A stretch of DNA of 64,000 nucleotides from positions 1 through 64,000 of the forward strand of contig NZ_CP046703.1 of NCBI RefSeq assembly GCF_009873495.1, given 5' to 3'. A model generated the notes under the pieces. The model was given only the letters and a program-made list of their open reading frames with translations, searched no databases and was not told the DNA's origin. Shown in pieces: positions 17,488 to 26,842 of this stretch. Source of the stretch: Nostoc sp. ATCC 53789. GTDB taxonomy: Bacteria; Cyanobacteriota; Cyanobacteriia; Cyanobacteriales; Nostocaceae. Numbering within the stretch: the first letter of the stretch is position 1; the number at the start of each line of letters is the position of its first letter. The position numbers and the translations under genes were made by a program.

Positions 17488-19962
17488 ATGACTACAATAT
17501 CTAAAAGCACTTTATCTCCATCTGCTCAAGAGCGATCGCTCATATTGTGGTTTGATGAAGTTGGAATTGCTGATATCCCCTTAGTTGGTGGTAAAAATGC
17601 CTCACTGGGCGAAATGATTCAACAGCTAACGCCCAAAGGGATTAACGTTCCTACCGGATTCGCCACCACTGCTTACGCCTATCGTCATTTCATCAAATCA
17701 GCAGGTTTAGAAGCAAAGCTACGCAAACTCTTTGCTGACTTGGATGTTGAGGATGTCAAAAATTTACGAGAACGGGGTAAAAAAGCGCGATCGCTATTAA
17801 TCCACACTCCATTCCCTGTAGAATTGCGAGAGGCGATCGCTAAAGCCTACCAAAATCTTTGTGAAATATACCATACAGAGACAGATGTTGCAGTCCGTTC
17901 TAGCGCCACCGCCGAAGACCTTCCCGATGCTAGTTTTGCTGGACAGCAAGAAACTTACCTCAACGTTGTCGGTGTGGAAGGAGTTTTAGCAGCTTGTCAC
18001 AAGTGCTTTGCTTCCATATTTACCGATCGCGCCATTTCTTACCGTCACACCAAGGGATTTGATCACTTTAGCATTGCTCTGGCTGTGGGTGTGCAAAAAA
18101 TGGTACGCTCTGACTTAGCAACCTCTGGGGTGATGTTCTCCATTGACACAGAAACCGGATTTAAGGATGCAGCACTGATTACAGCCGCCTACGGTTTAGG
18201 TGAAAACGTTGTCCAGGGGTCTGTCAATCCCGATGAATACTGTGTTTTTAAACCAACTTTAAAAGCTGGTTTTCGCCCGATTATCGATAAAAAATTGGGC
18301 AGTAAAGAACTGAAAATGATTTATGATGACGGCTCCAAATTTACAAAAAATGTTTCGGTTTCCCCCAGCGAAAGAAATAAATTTGCCCTGAGTGATGAAG
18401 AGATTTTACAACTAGGAAGTTGGGCGTGTTTAATTGAAGATCATTATTCTCAAGTCCACGGTACATTGACTCCAATGGATATCGAGTGGGCAAAAGATGG
18501 CATTACTAATCAACTTTTTATTGTGCAAGCGCGTCCCGAAACCGTCCAGTCGCAGAAGGCGGGAAATGTGTTGCGGAGTTATCGGTTGGTATTAGGAAAT
18601 GGGGAAAAATCTTCCCACTCGTCACTCCATAATTCCCAATCCCCAATTCCCCTGGTTACGGGAAGTGCAATTGGAGAAGCTATTAGTCAAGGGAAAGCCC
18701 GCCTAATTTTAGATGTTCAGAAACTCGAACAGTTTCAAGTTGGGGAGGTTTTGGTGACAGAGAGAACTGATCCCGATTGGGAACCGATTATGAAACGCGC
18801 CAGTGCAATTGTCACCAACTCTGGTGGTAGAACGTGTCATGCAGCAATCATTGCGCGAGAATTGGGTGTCCCTGCGATCGTGGGATGTGGCAATGCTACA
18901 GAAATCTTAAAACCTGGTCAAGAGGTAACAATTTCTTGCGCTGAAGGGGAAGAAGGAAAAGTTTATGCAGGTTTATTACCTTTTGAAGTTGAAGAAGTTG
19001 CTTTAGAGAACTTACCGCGTACCCATACTCAAATTTTAATGAATGTGGGTAATCCTCAAGAGGCATTAAGTTTATCGGCAATTCCTAACGATGGCGTAGG
19101 TTTAGCGCGGACAGAATTTATCATTGCTAACCAAATCCAAATTCATCCAATGGCGTTGATTCATTATGAATTATTAAAAGATGAATTTGCCAAAGCTAAA
19201 ATTGCTGAAATTACCTCACTTTATGACGATAAACCTCAATATTTTGTAGATAAATTAGCTCAAGGCATTGGTAGAATTGCCGCAGCATTCTATCCTAAAC
19301 CAGTGATTGTGCGAATGTCAGATTTCAAAAGTAATGAATATGCGAATTTGTTAGGTGGGCGACAGTTTGAACCCCATGAAGAAAACCCAATGCTGGGTTG
19401 GCGAGGAGCGGCACGTTACTATGATGAAGGGTACAGAGAAGCTTTTGCCCTAGAATGTCATGCCCTCAAACGGGTACGGGAAGAGATGGGTTTAACGAAC
19501 GTTATCCCGATGATTCCTTTTTGTCGCACTCCTGATGAAGGGCGGTTGGTTTTGGCAGAGATGGCAAAAAATGGTTTAAAGCAGGGTGTTAACGGCTTGC
19601 AGGTTTATGTAATGTGTGAGTTGCCCAGTAATGTGATTCTGGCTGAAGAATTTGCTGAGGTATTTGATGGTTTCTCCATTGGTTCAAATGATTTAACTCA
19701 ACTGACACTAGGGATAGATAGGGATTCGGCATTGGTAGCGCGATTGTTTGATGAACGTAGTCCAGCTGTGAAACGAATGGTAAAAATGGCCATAGAAGCG
19801 GCAAAAAAATGCGATCGCAAAATAGGCATTTGTGGACAAGCACCCAGTGATTACCCAGAATTTGCTCAGTTTTTGGTTGAACAGGGAATTGACTCAATTA
19901 GTCTGAATCCAGATTCGGTTTTAAAGACAATGCTAGAAGTGGCAAAAGTTGAGCAGGGATAG
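17488..19962 (+). CDS. ppsA: Phosphoenolpyruvate synthase
   Basis: PEP synthase converts pyruvate and ATP to PEP, AMP and phosphate, the gluconeogenic counterpart of pyruvate kinase. The 824-residue protein has the expected three parts: an N-terminal ATP-grasp domain (about 20-360, with VGGKNASLGEM and VRSSATAEDLPDASFAGQQE), the phosphohistidine domain with the catalytic His451 in SGGRTCHAAIIARELG, and a C-terminal TIM-barrel PEP-binding domain (about 500-820) including GLARTEFI, VMCELPSNV and SIGSNDLTQLTLGIDRDS. Between the first two domains is a 20-residue Ser/Asn-rich insertion coded by a dispersed repeat (18594-18652). A pyruvate kinase lies at 34.7 kb. Confidence 0.96.
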   Translation: MTTISKSTLSPSAQERSLILWFDEVGIADIPLVGGKNASLGEMIQQLTPKGINVPTGFATTAYAYRHFIKSAGLEAKLRKLFADLDVEDVKNLRERGKKARSLLIHTPFPVELREAIAKAYQNLCEIYHTETDVAVRSSATAEDLPDASFAGQQETYLNVVGVEGVLAACHKCFASIFTDRAISYRHTKGFDHFSIALAVGVQKMVRSDLATSGVMFSIDTETGFKDAALITAAYGLGENVVQGSVNPDEYCVFKPTLKAGFRPIIDKKLGSKELKMIYDDGSKFTKNVSVSPSERNKFALSDEEILQLGSWACLIEDHYSQVHGTLTPMDIEWAKDGITNQLFIVQARPETVQSQKAGNVLRSYRLVLGNGEKSSHSSLHNSQSPIPLVTGSAIGEAISQGKARLILDVQKLEQFQVGEVLVTERTDPDWEPIMKRASAIVTNSGGRTCHAAIIARELGVPAIVGCGNATEILKPGQEVTISCAEGEEGKVYAGLLPFEVEEVALENLPRTHTQILMNVGNPQEALSLSAIPNDGVGLARTEFIIANQIQIHPMALIHYELLKDEFAKAKIAEITSLYDDKPQYFVDKLAQGIGRIAAAFYPKPVIVRMSDFKSNEYANLLGGRQFEPHEENPMLGWRGAARYYDEGYREAFALECHALKRVREEMGLTNVIPMIPFCRTPDEGRLVLAEMAKNGLKQGVNGLQVYVMCELPSNVILAEEFAEVFDGFSIGSNDLTQLTLGIDRDSALVARLFDERSPAVKRMVKMAIEAAKKCDRKIGICGQAPSDYPEFAQFLVEQGIDSISLNPDSVLKTMLEVAKVEQG
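18594..18652 (+). repeat. STRR-like insertion within ppsA
   Basis: AATTCCCAATCCCCAATTCC is the complement of the GGGAATT/GGGGAATTGGG repeat seen at 8596-8629 and elsewhere. Together with a facing GGAAATGGGGAAAAATCTTC it forms a short palindrome. It keeps the frame and adds residues between the ATP-grasp and phosphohistidine domains. Confidence 0.6.
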
Positions 19963-20198
19963 CAAAGGATCGGATTGTATTGGGATTCCGTTCTGAAGAA
20001 CTGCGGAAAGATTCAGAATTTGCGTAGTTTACCGCCGCAGGCATCGCATAACCAACAGTAGTTGAACTTTTGGATCGCTGCCTGTAATATAGCGATCGCC
20101 ATATTTTGTTTGTGTAATTGTCTACAAAACTTTTGACTGCTCAACCATAAGTATCTTAGTATTTTGCAGAATGGCTATTTAGTTTAGTCAAAAGCAAG

Positions 20199-20711
20199 AT
20201 GACAAATCTTTTGGAAACCGAACGCTTGATTATTCGTAGTTGGATACCCGAACGTGATGCCGAGGAAGCCTTTGTAATTTATAATGACCCTGAAGTTACG
20301 CACTTTCTCGGCTCTCGCATCACAAGTGTTGAGTCACAGCGTCTGCGTTTAATTGACGACAATGGTAATGGATCTTGGGCAATTGTCGAAAAGGAAACTA
20401 CAACAATTGTGGGAACTATCCTTCTCGAACAATTACCTGACAAAGATGGTTTACTCACTCAAGATTATGAGGTAGGCTGGCACTTACGGCGAGCTTCTTG
20501 GGGTAAAGGGTATGCAACAGAAGCAGGACGAGTTATGCTCAACTACGGATTTAGTGTTTTGAACTTGCCAGTGATTTATGCTGTAGTAAAGCCAGAAAAT
20601 CATGCTTCAATCCGTGTAACAGAACGATTGGGTATGAAACCAATAGGGCGGACAAATAAGTATTACGGTATTGAACTACTCCTGTTCCAACTAGATGCAC
20701 CTGAAGAGTAG
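20199..20711 (+). CDS. GNAT-family N-acetyltransferase (RimJ/RimL-like)
   Basis: A 170-residue single-domain acetyltransferase of the RimJ/RimL/ribosomal-protein type. It starts with the characteristic LLETERLIIRSW strand, has the acetyl-CoA-binding loop in GWHLRRASWGKGYATEAG, and ends with YAVVKPENHASIRVTERLGM, the usual Asn/Ser/Glu-rich C-terminal signature. The substrate, an N-terminal amine or a small molecule, cannot be determined. It sits between ppsA and the O-mannosyltransferase, about 85 bp before the latter, and may share transcription with it. Confidence 0.88.
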   Translation: MTNLLETERLIIRSWIPERDAEEAFVIYNDPEVTHFLGSRITSVESQRLRLIDDNGNGSWAIVEKETTTIVGTILLEQLPDKDGLLTQDYEVGWHLRRASWGKGYATEAGRVMLNYGFSVLNLPVIYAVVKPENHASIRVTERLGMKPIGRTNKYYGIELLLFQLDAPEE

Positions 20712-20772
20712 AGAGGGAGTAGGAGTAGGGAGTAGGGGAAGAAAAACTATTTATTGATTATTTATCAATGCC

Positions 20773-20800
20773 CAATGACAAATGACAAATGACAAATGAC
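20773..20800 (+). repeat. Tandem ATGACAA heptamer overlapping the next start codon
   Basis: Four near-perfect copies of a 7-bp ATGACAA unit. The last copy supplies the ATG of the O-mannosyltransferase gene, so the leader and start codon are part of the repeat. The same unit occurs at 25521-25563, 36314-36337 and 45786-45816. Confidence 0.8.
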
Positions 20801-22436
20801 TAAAAAATGGTTCCGAATTGGGCTGTTGGGTATATTTATCCTCTCACTCGCCTTGAGGTTTTGGGGATTGGAGCGATTCAATACTCTGGTATTTGATGAA
20901 GTTTACTTTGCCAAATTTGGTAATAATTATCTCACGCATACACCATTTTTTAATGCTCATCCGCCGTTAAGTCAATATATGATCGGCATCGGCATTTGGC
21001 TTGGTAGTCACATTCCTTTTTGGCACGATACAGTAAATGGGCTAACGGGTTCAATGCGATCGCCTTGGACTTATCGGTGGTTCAATGCCCTTACTGGTTC
21101 ATTTATCCCTTTAGTTGTAGCTGCGATCGCTTATCAGTTGAGTTATCGCCGTAGCTTTGCTTTGCTTGCTGGTTTGTTTACTGCATGTGATGGCCTTTTT
21201 CTAGTTGAATCTCGTTATGCTTTAAGTAATATTTATATTGTCATCTTTGGTTTATTAGGACACTGGTTTTTATTATTAGCATTAGATAAGCAAAATCGGC
21301 GACGTTCTTTTTGGTTAGTTTTTGCTGGCATTGCTTTTGGTGCGTCAGTCGGTACTAAGTGGAACGGTTTATGGTTCCTATCAGGTGCTTATCTTATTTG
21401 GATAGTAGCTTGGATAATTCAGGGAACGCATTCTTTTGCTAACGCCAAACTCTTTTTTAAATCCCCCTCATTGGAGGAGGCAGAAGGCAGGAGGCAGGAG
21501 CCAGGAGCCAGGAGCCAGGAGTCAGGAGCCAGGAGGCAGGAGTCAGGAGCCAGGAGCCAGGATAGCGAAGCGGTAGCGAGTCCGCGAGCGTCGGCAGAAT
21601 TCAGGGGAAAGGAGGTAGGAATTAGTACTTATTCTCCACCATTTATACCATCTCCCTCATCTGAGTCACCACTACAAAACTTGACTCAGCTAAATATTTT
21701 CCAGATGTTATTTTATCTAGGAATAATTCCAGCTTTTATCTATAGCATCATCTGGATTCCTCACCTTCAGCTAGATAAAACTTATGGATTTATTGCAGTA
21801 CATCAGCAAATTTTGAAATTTCACTTGCATTTAGGTGGTAATAGTTCGGATGTACATCCTTATTGTGCTGCCTGGTATAAATGGCCTTTGATGATTCGAC
21901 CAATGGCATATTATTATCAAACGGCTGAAAGTATCACTGAACCATTACCTGTCATGGGGCCACCTTTACCTGCTGGTGCTGGACAAGTTATTTATGATGT
22001 CCATGCAATGGGCAATCCCTTTTTGTGGTGGTTTGGTGTTGCTGCTATGTTGTTTTTAGTAGGGATGCTGGTGTCACAAGCCGTAATGCCTTGGGTGAAA
22101 GAAAAGCGTTTTTTAGTACCTGCAACTCTTAGTATTGATACTTGGATTGGTTTGTATTTAGTTATAAATTATGCTGCTAATTTAGCACCTTGGGTAAAAG
22201 TGACGAGGTGCGTTTTCATATACCATTATATGTGTGCAGTAGTATTTGTATTTTTAGCGATCGCTTGGTTTGTCGATCAGTGTCTTCGCAGCTATTATCA
22301 ACAACTCCGGGCGTTAGGTGTCACCATTACTTTTATTATTCTGGCTGCTTTTATTTTCTGGATGCCTATTTATTTAGGTTTACCCCTCTCCCCTGACGGT
22401 TATAAATTGCGGATGTGGTTCAACTCTTGGATTTGA
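20796..22436 (+). CDS. Protein O-mannosyltransferase (GT39)
   Basis: A 546-residue polytopic membrane enzyme that should transfer mannose from a lipid-linked donor to Ser/Thr of exported proteins. It has the PMT hallmarks: a first membrane helix, then the acidic FDEVYFAKFG loop with the catalytic Asp-Glu pair, NAHPPLSQYMIG, and about ten further hydrophobic segments including the C-terminal PMT_4TMC-like block. A loop at about residues 229-256 (GRRQEPGARSQESGARRQES and onward) is encoded by a heptanucleotide tandem repeat and is not family sequence. The ATG lies inside an ATGACAA repeat with no good ribosome site; the next Met-proximal residues (KKWFRIGLLGIFIL) fit a membrane N-terminus. Confidence 0.88.
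   Translation: MTKKWFRIGLLGIFILSLALRFWGLERFNTLVFDEVYFAKFGNNYLTHTPFFNAHPPLSQYMIGIGIWLGSHIPFWHDTVNGLTGSMRSPWTYRWFNALTGSFIPLVVAAIAYQLSYRRSFALLAGLFTACDGLFLVESRYALSNIYIVIFGLLGHWFLLLALDKQNRRRSFWLVFAGIAFGASVGTKWNGLWFLSGAYLIWIVAWIIQGTHSFANAKLFFKSPSLEEAEGRRQEPGARSQESGARRQESGARSQDSEAVASPRASAEFRGKEVGISTYSPPFIPSPSSESPLQNLTQLNIFQMLFYLGIIPAFIYSIIWIPHLQLDKTYGFIAVHQQILKFHLHLGGNSSDVHPYCAAWYKWPLMIRPMAYYYQTAESITEPLPVMGPPLPAGAGQVIYDVHAMGNPFLWWFGVAAMLFLVGMLVSQAVMPWVKEKRFLVPATLSIDTWIGLYLVINYAANLAPWVKVTRCVFIYHYMCAVVFVFLAIAWFVDQCLRSYYQQLRALGVTITFIILAAFIFWMPIYLGLPLSPDGYKLRMWFNSWI
21481..21564 (+). repeat. Heptanucleotide tandem repeat CAGGAGN inside the O-mannosyltransferase gene
   Basis: Twelve consecutive 7-bp units can be laid out from 21481. 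The ten from 21488 to 21557 are CAGGAG followed by C, G or T; the first (CAGAAGG) and last (CAGGATA) are degenerate. Because 7 is not a multiple of 3, the encoded peptide repeats every 21 bp (RQEPGAR, SQESGAR, RQESGAR), and gain or loss of one unit would shift the frame. Confidence 0.9.
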
Positions 22437-22741
22437 TTAAAAGGGGTTTTGGTAAGAATAATGACTCCTAAACTCATTTATAAACTTAACATAGCTACAC
22501 ATATACATGATTGTTTAATCACATAGTTTTCACATTTATTATCCCTATGTAAGTTTACTGGCTGTTAGACTTTTCAAAGCGTAAGCAGATGAGAGTAAGC
22601 CTGCAAAACGCAACATCAGGGCATGGGAAATTAGATACTAAGTAAAAATGCTGAATGTAAACTTATTTTTTTACATTCATCATTATCCGTTATTCTAGAT
22701 ATTCTAGTTTTGATGCTCCCGGACAATAGAGGAGGATCTTC
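22437..22741. other. Leader region of the phytochrome operon
   Basis: No open frame in these 305 bp. They should contain the phytochrome promoter. AGAGGAGGATCTTC just before the ATG at 22742 supplies a strong AGGAGG ribosome site. No other element was recognised. Confidence 0.5.
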
Positions 22742-25048
22742 ATGGAAATGAACTTACAATTCCCAGGTATTAATTTAATTAGCTTGAAAGAGGCACCAAT
22801 TCATTTTTCTAGCCAAATTCAGCCTCACGGTGTCCTGTTAGTTTTGGAGGAGCCGGAGCTAAAAATATTACAAGTTAGCACTAATACATTAAATGTTTTC
22901 GGGATTGCGCCCGAAAATATGTTGGACAAAAAATTAGAAGATTTACTCGACCCATTCCAAATAGAGAGAATCAAAACAGGGCTAGCCGGGGAAAATCTTG
23001 ATTTTATCAATCCTACCAAAGTTTGGGTACGAAAAAAAGGTGATGACTACATAGTATTTGATGCAATATTTCACCGGAATACAGAAGGGTTTTTAATTCT
23101 GGAATTAGAACCTGCTATTACTCAAGAAAATATTCCATTTTTAAGCTTTTATCATCTAGCTAGAGCCTCTATTAATCAACTAGAAAAAACAGCAAATCTA
23201 CGTGACTTTTGTCAAGTTATCGTTCAAGAAGTTCGGAAAATAACGGAATTTGACAGGGTAATGCTATATAAATTCGATGATGATGGACATGGTTCCGTTG
23301 TCGCGGAAGACAAACTAGAAAGCCTAGAACCTTACTTAGGTCTGCATTATCCAGAGTCAGATATTCCTAAACCAGCGAGAAAATTATTTGCTGCCAATTC
23401 GATCAGAATTATACCTGATGCTTATTCTCAGCCAGTCAAACTTTTTCCTGTCAATAATCCAATTAGCGATCGCCCCATTAACTTAACCAACTCTATTCTC
23501 AGAAGTGCTGCTTCCTGTCATACAGAGTACTTGCATAATATGGGTGTTGGTGCTTCGCTGACTATCTCTTTAATTAAAGACCAAAAACTCTGGGGACTAA
23601 TTGCTTGCCATCATCAATCCCCAAAATATGTTTCCTACGAATTGCGTAAAGCTTGCGAGTTCTTAGGGCGAGTAATATTTGCAGAAATCTCAGCTAGAGA
23701 AGAGACAGAAGATTATTATCACCGGATAAATCTGACACACCTTCAATCAGTCTTGATTGAATATATGTCTCAAGAAGAAAACTTTATTGATGGTTTAGTT
23801 AAAAACCCGCAGCATCTTTTAGATTTGGCTAGCGCTCAAGGTGCGGCTGTCTGTTTTGCGGGAAATTGCACGGTAGTTGGTGAAACACCTAGAGAAGAAG
23901 ACCTGAATTTTTTAGTCCAATGGCTAAAGAATAATGTTGAAGAAGAAGTCTTCTATACAGATTCTTTGCCACAGATTTATCCAGATGCAGAAAGCTTTAA
24001 AAATGTCGCTAGCGGTTTGTTAGCGATTCCCATCGCCAAGCGGACTTATGTTTTGTGGTTCCGACCAGAAGTAATTCAAACTGTAAATTGGGGTGGCGAT
24101 CCTAATAAGGCGTTTGAAGTTAACCAATCAGAAGGAAATGTCCGTTTATGTCCACGCAAATCATTTGAACTGTGGAAAGAAACGGTTCGCTTAACATCTT
24201 TACCTTGGAAAGAGGTAGAAGTTAAAGCAGCATTGGAACTGCGGAAAGCAATTGTAAATATTGTGCTGCGTCAAGCTGATGAACTAGCCCAGTTAGCCCA
24301 AGATTTAGAACGTTCTAACGCCGAACTGAAAAAGTTTGCCTACGTCGCCTCTCATGACTTGCAAGAACCACTCAATCAAGTTGTGAATTACGTGCAGCTG
24401 TTAGAGATGCGCTATAGCGAAGAACTTGACGAAGATGCTCAGGAGTTTATTAGTTACGCTGTGCAGGGAGTCAGCCTGATGCAGACGTTGATTGATGACG
24501 TACTGGCATACTCGAAAGTGGATATGCAAGCGATCGCATTTCAAATGAACGATGTAGAGACAGCCTTAATGCGGGGGTTGGGCAATTTGCGTCAACGCAT
24601 TAATGAAACCGGAGCTATTATCACCCACGATCCCTTACCAACAGTGATGGCTGACAGCACCCAAATGATGCAGCTATTCCAGAACCTCATCGGTAACGCC
24701 ATTAAGTTTCATAGTGACCAGCCGCCACAAATTCATGTGGGAGCAGAAAGGATAGAAGACGCATGGTTGTTCTCAGTACGGGATAATGGAATTGGCATTG
24801 ATCCGAAATTTAGCGATCGCATTTTTGTAATTTTTCAGCGCTTACACACGCGGGATGAATATACTGGTACAGGTATGGGTTTAGCCATCTGTAAGAAGAT
24901 CGTCGAATGTCACCGGGGGCGGATTTGGGTAGAGTCAGAACTGGGTGAAGGCGCAACCTTCTACTTTACGATTCCAGTTGGAGGACGCGAACTTGAGCGT
25001 AGAAACGGGAGAAAAACACAAAACCATCTTTTTGGTCGAGGACAATAA
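22742..25048 (+). CDS. Cph1-type phytochrome histidine kinase
   Basis: A 768-residue red/far-red photoreceptor kinase. PAS (about 15-125), GAF (about 145-320), PHY (about 330-515), HisKA and HATPase domains follow in order. The bilin cysteine is C259 followed by H260 in [16 protein letters not shown], and D207 sits in HYPESDIP, the same residue numbers as in Synechocystis Cph1. The PHY tongue motif CPRKSF is present. The phospho-accepting His is H538 in ASHDLQEPL, again matching Cph1, and the ATP-binding GIGID and [11 protein letters not shown] boxes are intact. It should bind phycocyanobilin covalently. An AGGAGG ribosome site precedes the ATG, and the next gene overlaps its 3' end and encodes the likely phosphate acceptor. 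Confidence 0.96.
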   Translation: MEMNLQFPGINLISLKEAPIHFSSQIQPHGVLLVLEEPELKILQVSTNTLNVFGIAPENMLDKKLEDLLDPFQIERIKTGLAGENLDFINPTKVWVRKKGDDYIVFDAIFHRNTEGFLILELEPAITQENIPFLSFYHLARASINQLEKTANLRDFCQVIVQEVRKITEFDRVMLYKFDDDGHGSVVAEDKLESLEPYLGLHYPESDIPKPARKLFAANSIRIIPDAYSQPVKLFPVNNPISDRPINLTNSILRSAASCHTEYLHNMGVGASLTISLIKDQKLWGLIACHHQSPKYVSYELRKACEFLGRVIFAEISAREETEDYYHRINLTHLQSVLIEYMSQEENFIDGLVKNPQHLLDLASAQGAAVCFAGNCTVVGETPREEDLNFLVQWLKNNVEEEVFYTDSLPQIYPDAESFKNVASGLLAIPIAKRTYVLWFRPEVIQTVNWGGDPNKAFEVNQSEGNVRLCPRKSFELWKETVRLTSLPWKEVEVKAALELRKAIVNIVLRQADELAQLAQDLERSNAELKKFAYVASHDLQEPLNQVVNYVQLLEMRYSEELDEDAQEFISYAVQGVSLMQTLIDDVLAYSKVDMQAIAFQMNDVETALMRGLGNLRQRINETGAIITHDPLPTVMADSTQMMQLFQNLIGNAIKFHSDQPPQIHVGAERIEDAWLFSVRDNGIGIDPKFSDRIFVIFQRLHTRDEYTGTGMGLAICKKIVECHRGRIWVESELGEGATFYFTIPVGGRELERRNGRKTQNHLFGRGQ

Positions 25049-25439
25049 AGCTGACATTCGCTTAATCCAAGAAGCGTTAAAAAATAGTTCAGTGCCCTAC
25101 CAAGTGGTAACGGTCAGGGATGGTATAGATGCTATGGCTTATTTGCGCCAAGAAGGTGAATATGCTGATGCACTACGCCCTGACCTCATTCTATTGGATT
25201 TGAATTTGCCTAAAAAAGATGGTCGAGAAGTGCTGGCGGAAATCAAAGCCGACCCACTACTAAAGCGTATTCCAGTTGTTGTGTTAACAACCTCAAAAAA
25301 TGAGGATGACATTTTTCACAGCTACGATTTACACGTGAATTGCTATATCACTAAATCTCGCAACCTCAACCAATTATTTCAAATCGTCAAGAGTATCGAA
25401 GACTTTTGGCTCTCTACTGTGACGCTACCATCGGAGTGA
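24993..25439 (+). CDS. Rcp1-like response regulator, partner of the phytochrome
   Basis: A stand-alone receiver domain of about 148 residues, with the acidic pair in FLVEDNKAD, the phospho-accepting Asp in [17 protein letters not shown], and the Thr and Lys of [10 protein letters not shown] and CYITKSR. It is the type of small regulator paired with Cph1 (Rcp1). The frame is open from a GTG at 24945, but GGAGG at 24980-24984 lies 8 nt before a TTG at 24993, which gives a normal receiver N-terminus ([20 protein letters not shown]), so the TTG is chosen. It overlaps the phytochrome gene by 56 bp, indicating translational coupling. There is no DNA-binding output domain. Confidence 0.92.
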   Translation: MSVETGEKHKTIFLVEDNKADIRLIQEALKNSSVPYQVVTVRDGIDAMAYLRQEGEYADALRPDLILLDLNLPKKDGREVLAEIKADPLLKRIPVVVLTTSKNEDDIFHSYDLHVNCYITKSRNLNQLFQIVKSIEDFWLSTVTLPSE

Positions 25440-25563
25440 GGTAGGGGGCAGGGGGCAGGGGAAGCAGGGGGAGCAGGGGGAGCAGGGGAGGCAGGGGGAG
25501 ACAAGGGGACAAGGTGAAATAATGACAAATGACAAATGACAAATGACAAATGACAAATGACAA
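25440..25563 (+). repeat. Purine-rich and ATGACAA tandem repeats
   Basis: Positions 25441-25515 are a degenerate GGGGGCAG/GGGGAGCAG tandem array. Positions 25521-25563 are about six copies of the AATGACA heptamer. Together they fill the gap between two signalling genes and leave little room for a separate promoter. Confidence 0.85.
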
Positions 25564-25598
25564 GATAGAGGAGCAATAGGGGGTGAAACCCGAAGATT

Positions 25599-26762
25599 AT
25601 GGCTGTGAGCTACTCAGTAAAAATCTTATTAATTGAAGATAACCTAGCTTATGCGAGGTTGTTACAAGAGTTTCTGGCACAAGCCCAGTCCCAAGAGTTT
25701 ACTTTGGTTCATGTAAAGCGATTGGGCGAAGCATTTCAGGAACTCAGTCAATGTAATTATGATGTTATTTTATTAGATTTAACTCTACCTGACAGTCAAG
25801 GATTATCATCTCTACCTCCTCTGATTTGCCAAGCGCCAAGTATACCGATTGTTGTCCTAACTAATACAAATGATGAAGAACTGGCAATTGAAGCAGTGCG
25901 TCAGGGGGCACAAGATTATCTAGTCAAGCGCCAGGTAAATGTAGATGTGTTGGTTCGCTCTTTGCGTTATGCGATCGAGCGCAAGCAGGTTTTAGAATCA
26001 TTACGCACAGTCAATGAGACGTTACAAAATCGGGTTGAAGAACGAACGGCGGAACTGGTGAAAGCCAATGAACTCAACCAGTTCAAATCTGAATTTGTCT
26101 CGATGCTTTCCCATGACATTCGCAATCCTTTAAATACTATTCTCTTGGCTGCTGGATTGCTCCAAAACCAGGATGAAAGGTTGACCAAAGAGAAAAAACT
26201 GAATCATTTGCAAATGATTCGCTCGGCGATCAAAAATATGGCAAAGCTATTGGATGAAGTTACATTCATCGGCAAAGCTGATTCTGGCAGACTGGGGTAT
26301 GAACTCATTTGTATAGATTTAGAAGCTTTTTGCCGCCAAATGGTCGAAGAAGTTCGATTAATGGCAAGTGATAAGCATCTGACTTTGGTGTTTGCCAGTT
26401 GTGGGCAATTAGACGAGGCATTATGGGATGAAAGCTTGCTGCGGCATATTTTAGGCAATTTACTGAGCAATGCGATTAAGTATTCACTACCGGGCGGTAT
26501 AGTGCGTTTTGAATTAATTGGTCAGGAAAAAACAGTAATTTTCCGAATTCAAGATTCAGGAATTGGCATTCCTCAAGAAGACCAAAAACGGCTGTTTCAG
26601 CCTTTTCAACGTGCCGACAATGTTGGAAATATTCCAGGTACTGGCTTGGGACTAGCGATCGTCAAAAAATGTGTTGATGCACACGGAGGCGAGATTATAG
26701 TCAACAGTCAAGTTGAAGTAGGTACAACCTTTACCGTCACCCTTCCTTTACTAGAAGCTTAA
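25599..26762 (+). CDS. Receiver-histidine kinase hybrid protein
   Basis: A 387-residue soluble two-component protein. The N-terminal receiver (about 6-125) has IEDNLAYARLL, the phospho-Asp in DVILLDLTLPDSQG and VVLTNTNDEE with a following Lys. A coiled-coil-like linker leads to the HisKA domain with the phospho-His in SMLSHDIRNPLNT and a HATPase domain with N, G1 and G2 boxes (HILGNLLSNAIKYS, IQDSGIGIP, GTGLGLAIVKK). Its position 160 bp after the phytochrome-regulator pair, same strand, suggests it belongs to the same light-signalling pathway, perhaps receiving phosphate from the phytochrome. That link is inferred. It resembles kinases often found in cyanobacterial phytochrome operons. Confidence 0.92.
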   Translation: MAVSYSVKILLIEDNLAYARLLQEFLAQAQSQEFTLVHVKRLGEAFQELSQCNYDVILLDLTLPDSQGLSSLPPLICQAPSIPIVVLTNTNDEELAIEAVRQGAQDYLVKRQVNVDVLVRSLRYAIERKQVLESLRTVNETLQNRVEERTAELVKANELNQFKSEFVSMLSHDIRNPLNTILLAAGLLQNQDERLTKEKKLNHLQMIRSAIKNMAKLLDEVTFIGKADSGRLGYELICIDLEAFCRQMVEEVRLMASDKHLTLVFASCGQLDEALWDESLLRHILGNLLSNAIKYSLPGGIVRFELIGQEKTVIFRIQDSGIGIPQEDQKRLFQPFQRADNVGNIPGTGLGLAIVKKCVDAHGGEIIVNSQVEVGTTFTVTLPLLEA

Positions 26763-26842
26763 GCATTTAAGTTAAGTGATTCAGGTTAAATTATATACAT
26801 TTAAGGAATGCAGCAAAGTTTCCCTAAAGGAATTACTTGTTA

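Noticed and set aside
25440..25563. Tandem repeats considered as a CRISPR array
   Set aside because: The units are contiguous heptamers without spacers and no cas gene is present.
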